In this document: positions 62,408 through 64,000 of the stretch, piece after piece
How the letters are laid out: each line of letters starts with the position of its first letter
How positions within the stretch are numbered: the stretch's first letter is position 1
Notes under the pieces: generated by a model
Databases searched by the model: none
Seen by the model: only the letters and a program-made list of their open reading frames with translations
Told to the model about the DNA's origin: nothing
Program-made: the position numbers and the translations under genes
Source: Thermanaerovibrio acidaminovorans DSM 6589
Lineage (GTDB): Bacteria; Synergistota; Synergistia; Synergistales; Synergistaceae
Length of the DNA stretch: 64,000 bases
Direction: 5' to 3'
Assembly (NCBI RefSeq): GCF_000024905.1
Contig: NC_013522.1
Coordinates: 682,001-746,000 of the forward strand

Positions 62408-63560
62408 TCATCGCCGCTTTCGATGGTGAGGCACGGTTCGACGAGGTGCTCCAATTCTTAATGAGATATGAAGGTCAGATTTGCCATCAGCTCTTTGATG
62501 AGCTATTGTTATCTTTAGTTTATGAGCCGAAGTGCCACTCCTGGATCTGAGTGGTCTTGATAATAGATTTTAAGTCTAATGGTCTAATGGTCCCAATGCG
62601 GGTTATTGTGTACGTGCTGTTAGTACATCTAGAGATGGTTGATGTGGCAAGTCCGATAACCTTGGCTATCTCGGAAGCGGTCTGGGGCTCTAAATATTCC
62701 TGATCACCGCTAAGGAAGGCTATCTGTCTACTAGATATCAATAGTCCGATCAGGGCCAAGACCCGGCGTCGGCCTAAGAGCTTGCTTATAAGATCTTTTA
62801 CCAACCCTTTGGGATTTTCAGGGTTGTTTAAACTTATGGATTGTATGTTTTCCTTGAATACCTTTAATGATACACCTGCTCCCATTGGCATCATTGACAA
62901 TTCATGACTTAAGAGAGGGGCTTTTATGCCTAGAGGGCTTGGGTCTAGGTGCCTGAGTTGAGCTATGGCGAGTCTCACGCGATCTTCTCCCCACCCTGTT
63001 GCCCCGGTTAGTCGCCTCATGTCCATACTCTCCAGTTCATTGTGGAAACGTGTTAACAAAATGGCTCCATCTGATTCCTCCATGGAAAGCCGTCTAAGTT
63101 AGATAATTAGACAGTCCCTTAGTGCGAAGGTGCCTGGCGGATCCACCAGATCCTGTATCCTCACTCGATGAGTCCAGAAATGTGGGCAAATCCAGTCCCA
63201 TGTAGCTTGCGCAGACCTCCAGTGGGGAGTCAAGTTAGTCCCGTTGTCCAATTAGACTCAGCCATAACCTAGGCGATGTTCCTGCTGGGAGATCGGTCAT
63301 GATGCTAATCTGAAACTCCAAGTTGGAGAGCTCGTCAAGGTAACTCGGCATATCCTCAATATCGGCTTCTGTGCAAAGTATCCCAGATGGCTTGCGCATT
63401 GAAATGTTAGGCATCTTAGCAACGCTTCTTGAATTGCCTCCGCCAGTTGATCTGGGGAAATGGTTAGCCAGTTCCAGTTTCCTTGGGCCCATACGTAGGA
63501 CCTCAGTGCGAGCTCGTTTTTGTTGACTTCTTTTAGTAGGTTTATCTCAATAGATCTCAT
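62408..63560 (-). pseudogene. rpoN: Decayed rpoN (sigma-54 factor)
   Basis: Successive minus-strand segments in different frames give a sigma-54 order. N-terminus from ATG 63560 (NELALRSYVWAQG); then LIGQRD, stop, LDSPLEVCASYMGLDL (to about 63165); a shifted frame IQDLVDPPGTFALRDCLII, matching the conserved IQxLDPPGVGARDLRECLLIQL, with TAA (63099-63101) exactly where CAA for the final Gln is expected; LRRLSMEES...LDPSPLG; the DNA-binding region LSGDQEYLEPQTASEIAKV and STISRCTNSTY (family STISRVT); stop at 62520; and a shifted RpoN-box relic APRRTVPHHRKRR (family ARRTVAKYR) ending at 62408. At least five lesions. Non-functional. Confidence 0.87.
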
Positions 63561-63789
63561 GCCTTTGTAGTCTCCTTAGGAGAATGAATCTGGATATGCC
63601 CAGCATTTTTGCTGCTTGGATTTTGTTGCCTCCACAAGCCTCGAGGGCCTCCGCTATCCATTCCCTTTCTTTTATGGATAGCCTTTGAGCGAGGGATATT
63701 CCGCAGGTAGAGTCTTCCTTCGCGGATTACAACATATCTTCCGGAAGATCCTTCAAAAAAAGTTGGATAATGAATTCTCGGTCGAGAAT
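63547..63789 (-). pseudogene. C-terminal remnant of a sigma-54-dependent activator (Fis-type HTH)
   Basis: Minus-strand frame ILDREFIIQLFLKDLPEDML, stop (63727-63729), SAKEDSTCGISLAQ, RLSIKEREWIAEALEACGG, NKIQAAKMLGISRFILLRRL, QRHEIY and stop. The linker DLP and the element EREWIAEALEACGGNK-QAAKMLGIS match the end of NtrC-family activators (ILEALExTGGNKxxAAxLLGIS). The AAA+ domain that should precede is missing; upstream sequence is unrelated AT-rich DNA. Its end overlaps the rpoN start by 14 bases, as in an operon. Confidence 0.78.
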
Positions 63790-63790
63790 T
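63773..63790. repeat. 18-bp inverted repeat near the end of the window
   Basis: AATTCTCG, GT, CGAGAATT: perfect 8-bp arms. It lies where the activator remnant ends and about 125 bases before the partial gene at 63912, so it may be an operator of that gene. A second palindrome, ATCTTCCGGAAGAT (63736-63749), is inside the remnant. Confidence 0.5.
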
Positions 63791-63854
63791 TATGATGATT
63801 ACTGTTGTAACAAGTATTATAGCTAAATTGCATTAAAACCGGAGACTTATTGGT

Positions 63855-63863
63855 TGATATAAT
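63855..63863 (+). promoter_or_regulatory. Extended -10 promoter in AT-rich end region
   Basis: TG-A-TATAAT (63855-63863), about 50 bases before the partial gene start. No clear -35. Apart from this and the 18-bp repeat, 63790-63911 holds nothing recognisable. Confidence 0.5.
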
Positions 63864-63911
63864 GTACTTTGGTAGCTTTTTTATATTAAAATGACAAATA
63901 TTTTCGGGATT

Positions 63912-64000
63912 GTGTTTGATAGAATGGAAATAGATAGTATAGATAGGGAAATATATATTATACTTATGAATGTGAGCGATATTGATAACATAAACATGGT
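63912..64000 (+). CDS. Start of a possible gene cut by the window end
   Basis: Open frame from GTG 63912 or ATG 63924 to the last base. It reads MEIDSIDREIYIILMNVSDI, reminiscent of regulator N-termini of the Lrp/AsnC form (LDxxDxxIL). An extended -10 promoter lies upstream. Only about 26 residues are visible, so both existence and family are uncertain. Confidence 0.35.
   Translation, partial: MFDRMEIDSIDREIYIILMNVSDIDNINM

Noticed and set aside
62350-62550. 66-residue plus-strand frame from TTG 62350
   Set aside because: It runs antisense over the RpoN-box relic of the decayed rpoN and has no convincing ribosome site.
62520-63083. Intact 187-residue helix-turn-helix regulator
   Set aside because: Sequence matches the middle and DNA-binding parts of sigma-54, and its natural continuation on both sides is found in other frames, so it is a fragment of a broken gene.

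Overview
The window reads as one contiguous piece of a high-GC, anaerobic, flagellated, diderm bacterium with densely packed operons and many TTG/GTG start codons. A periplasmic Skp/OmpH chaperone indicates an outer membrane. A comFC-yvyF-flgM-flgN-flgK-flgL-fliW-csrA-flagellin order, branched-chain amino-acid (Liv) transport, 5-oxoproline catabolism and a hydrogenase-like signalling operon together fit an amino-acid-fermenting member of the Synergistota (Thermanaerovibrio-like). That placement is inference from gene content, not from a database match. No tRNA, rRNA, insertion sequence or CRISPR array was seen.

Layout. 1-13.4 kb (+): end of secA, a secreted protein, argS, a DivIC-like protein, the rpsF-ssb-rpsR-DUF2232-rplI-dnaB operon, a ParB-family protein, an O-antigen-ligase-like membrane protein, a DUF3084 coiled-coil protein and a GNAT enzyme. 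13.4-28.5 kb (+): metK, then a comFC/flagellar block: YvyF-like zinc protein, FlgM, FlgN, FlgK, a 1008-residue FlgL, FliW, CsrA, a Maf (DUF115) flagellin glycosyltransferase, a 780-residue flagellin and FlaG. Two matching sigma-28 promoters drive flgM and flagellin, and the flagellin leader carries CsrA-type GGA sites. 28.6-36.9 kb (+), visibly richer in A+T at its start: a nonulosonate-sugar island (aldo/keto reductase, PseA-type amidotransferase with its own HisH/HisF pair, GNAT, SpsF-type cytidylyltransferase, class III aminotransferase, PseB, PseC), which likely supplies the sugar that Maf puts on flagellin. PseG and PseI are not in the window.

36.9-44.5 kb: DUF3343 (-), OmpH (+), livFGMH (-) without a neighbouring binding protein, an adenosine-specific-kinase family protein (+), a sodium:solute symporter (-) and a divergent type-1 periplasmic-binding-fold protein (+) separated by a 31-bp near-perfect palindrome. 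44.5-47.8 kb (+): a five-gene operon DRTGG / RsbW-like ATPase / Fe-hydrogenase-like protein / DRTGG / PHP phosphoesterase, preceded by a Rex-like site; it looks like a redox-signalling module without its usual catalytic hydrogenase partners. 47.8-57.5 kb: radA, NfeD-like and stomatin-like proteins, leuS, holA, rpsT (-), a NeuD-type acyltransferase and rpmH-rnpA-yidD-yidC-jag, without dnaA.

57.5-62.3 kb (-): 5-oxoprolinase cluster (Nramp-like transporter, pxpB, pxpC, pxpA, DUF1445), closely resembling the B. subtilis ycsFGI-kip group. 62.4-63.8 kb (-): a decayed sigma-54 locus, with a multiply broken rpoN preceded by only the Fis-type C-terminus of a sigma-54 activator. The last ~200 bases are AT-rich and end inside the possible start of another gene.
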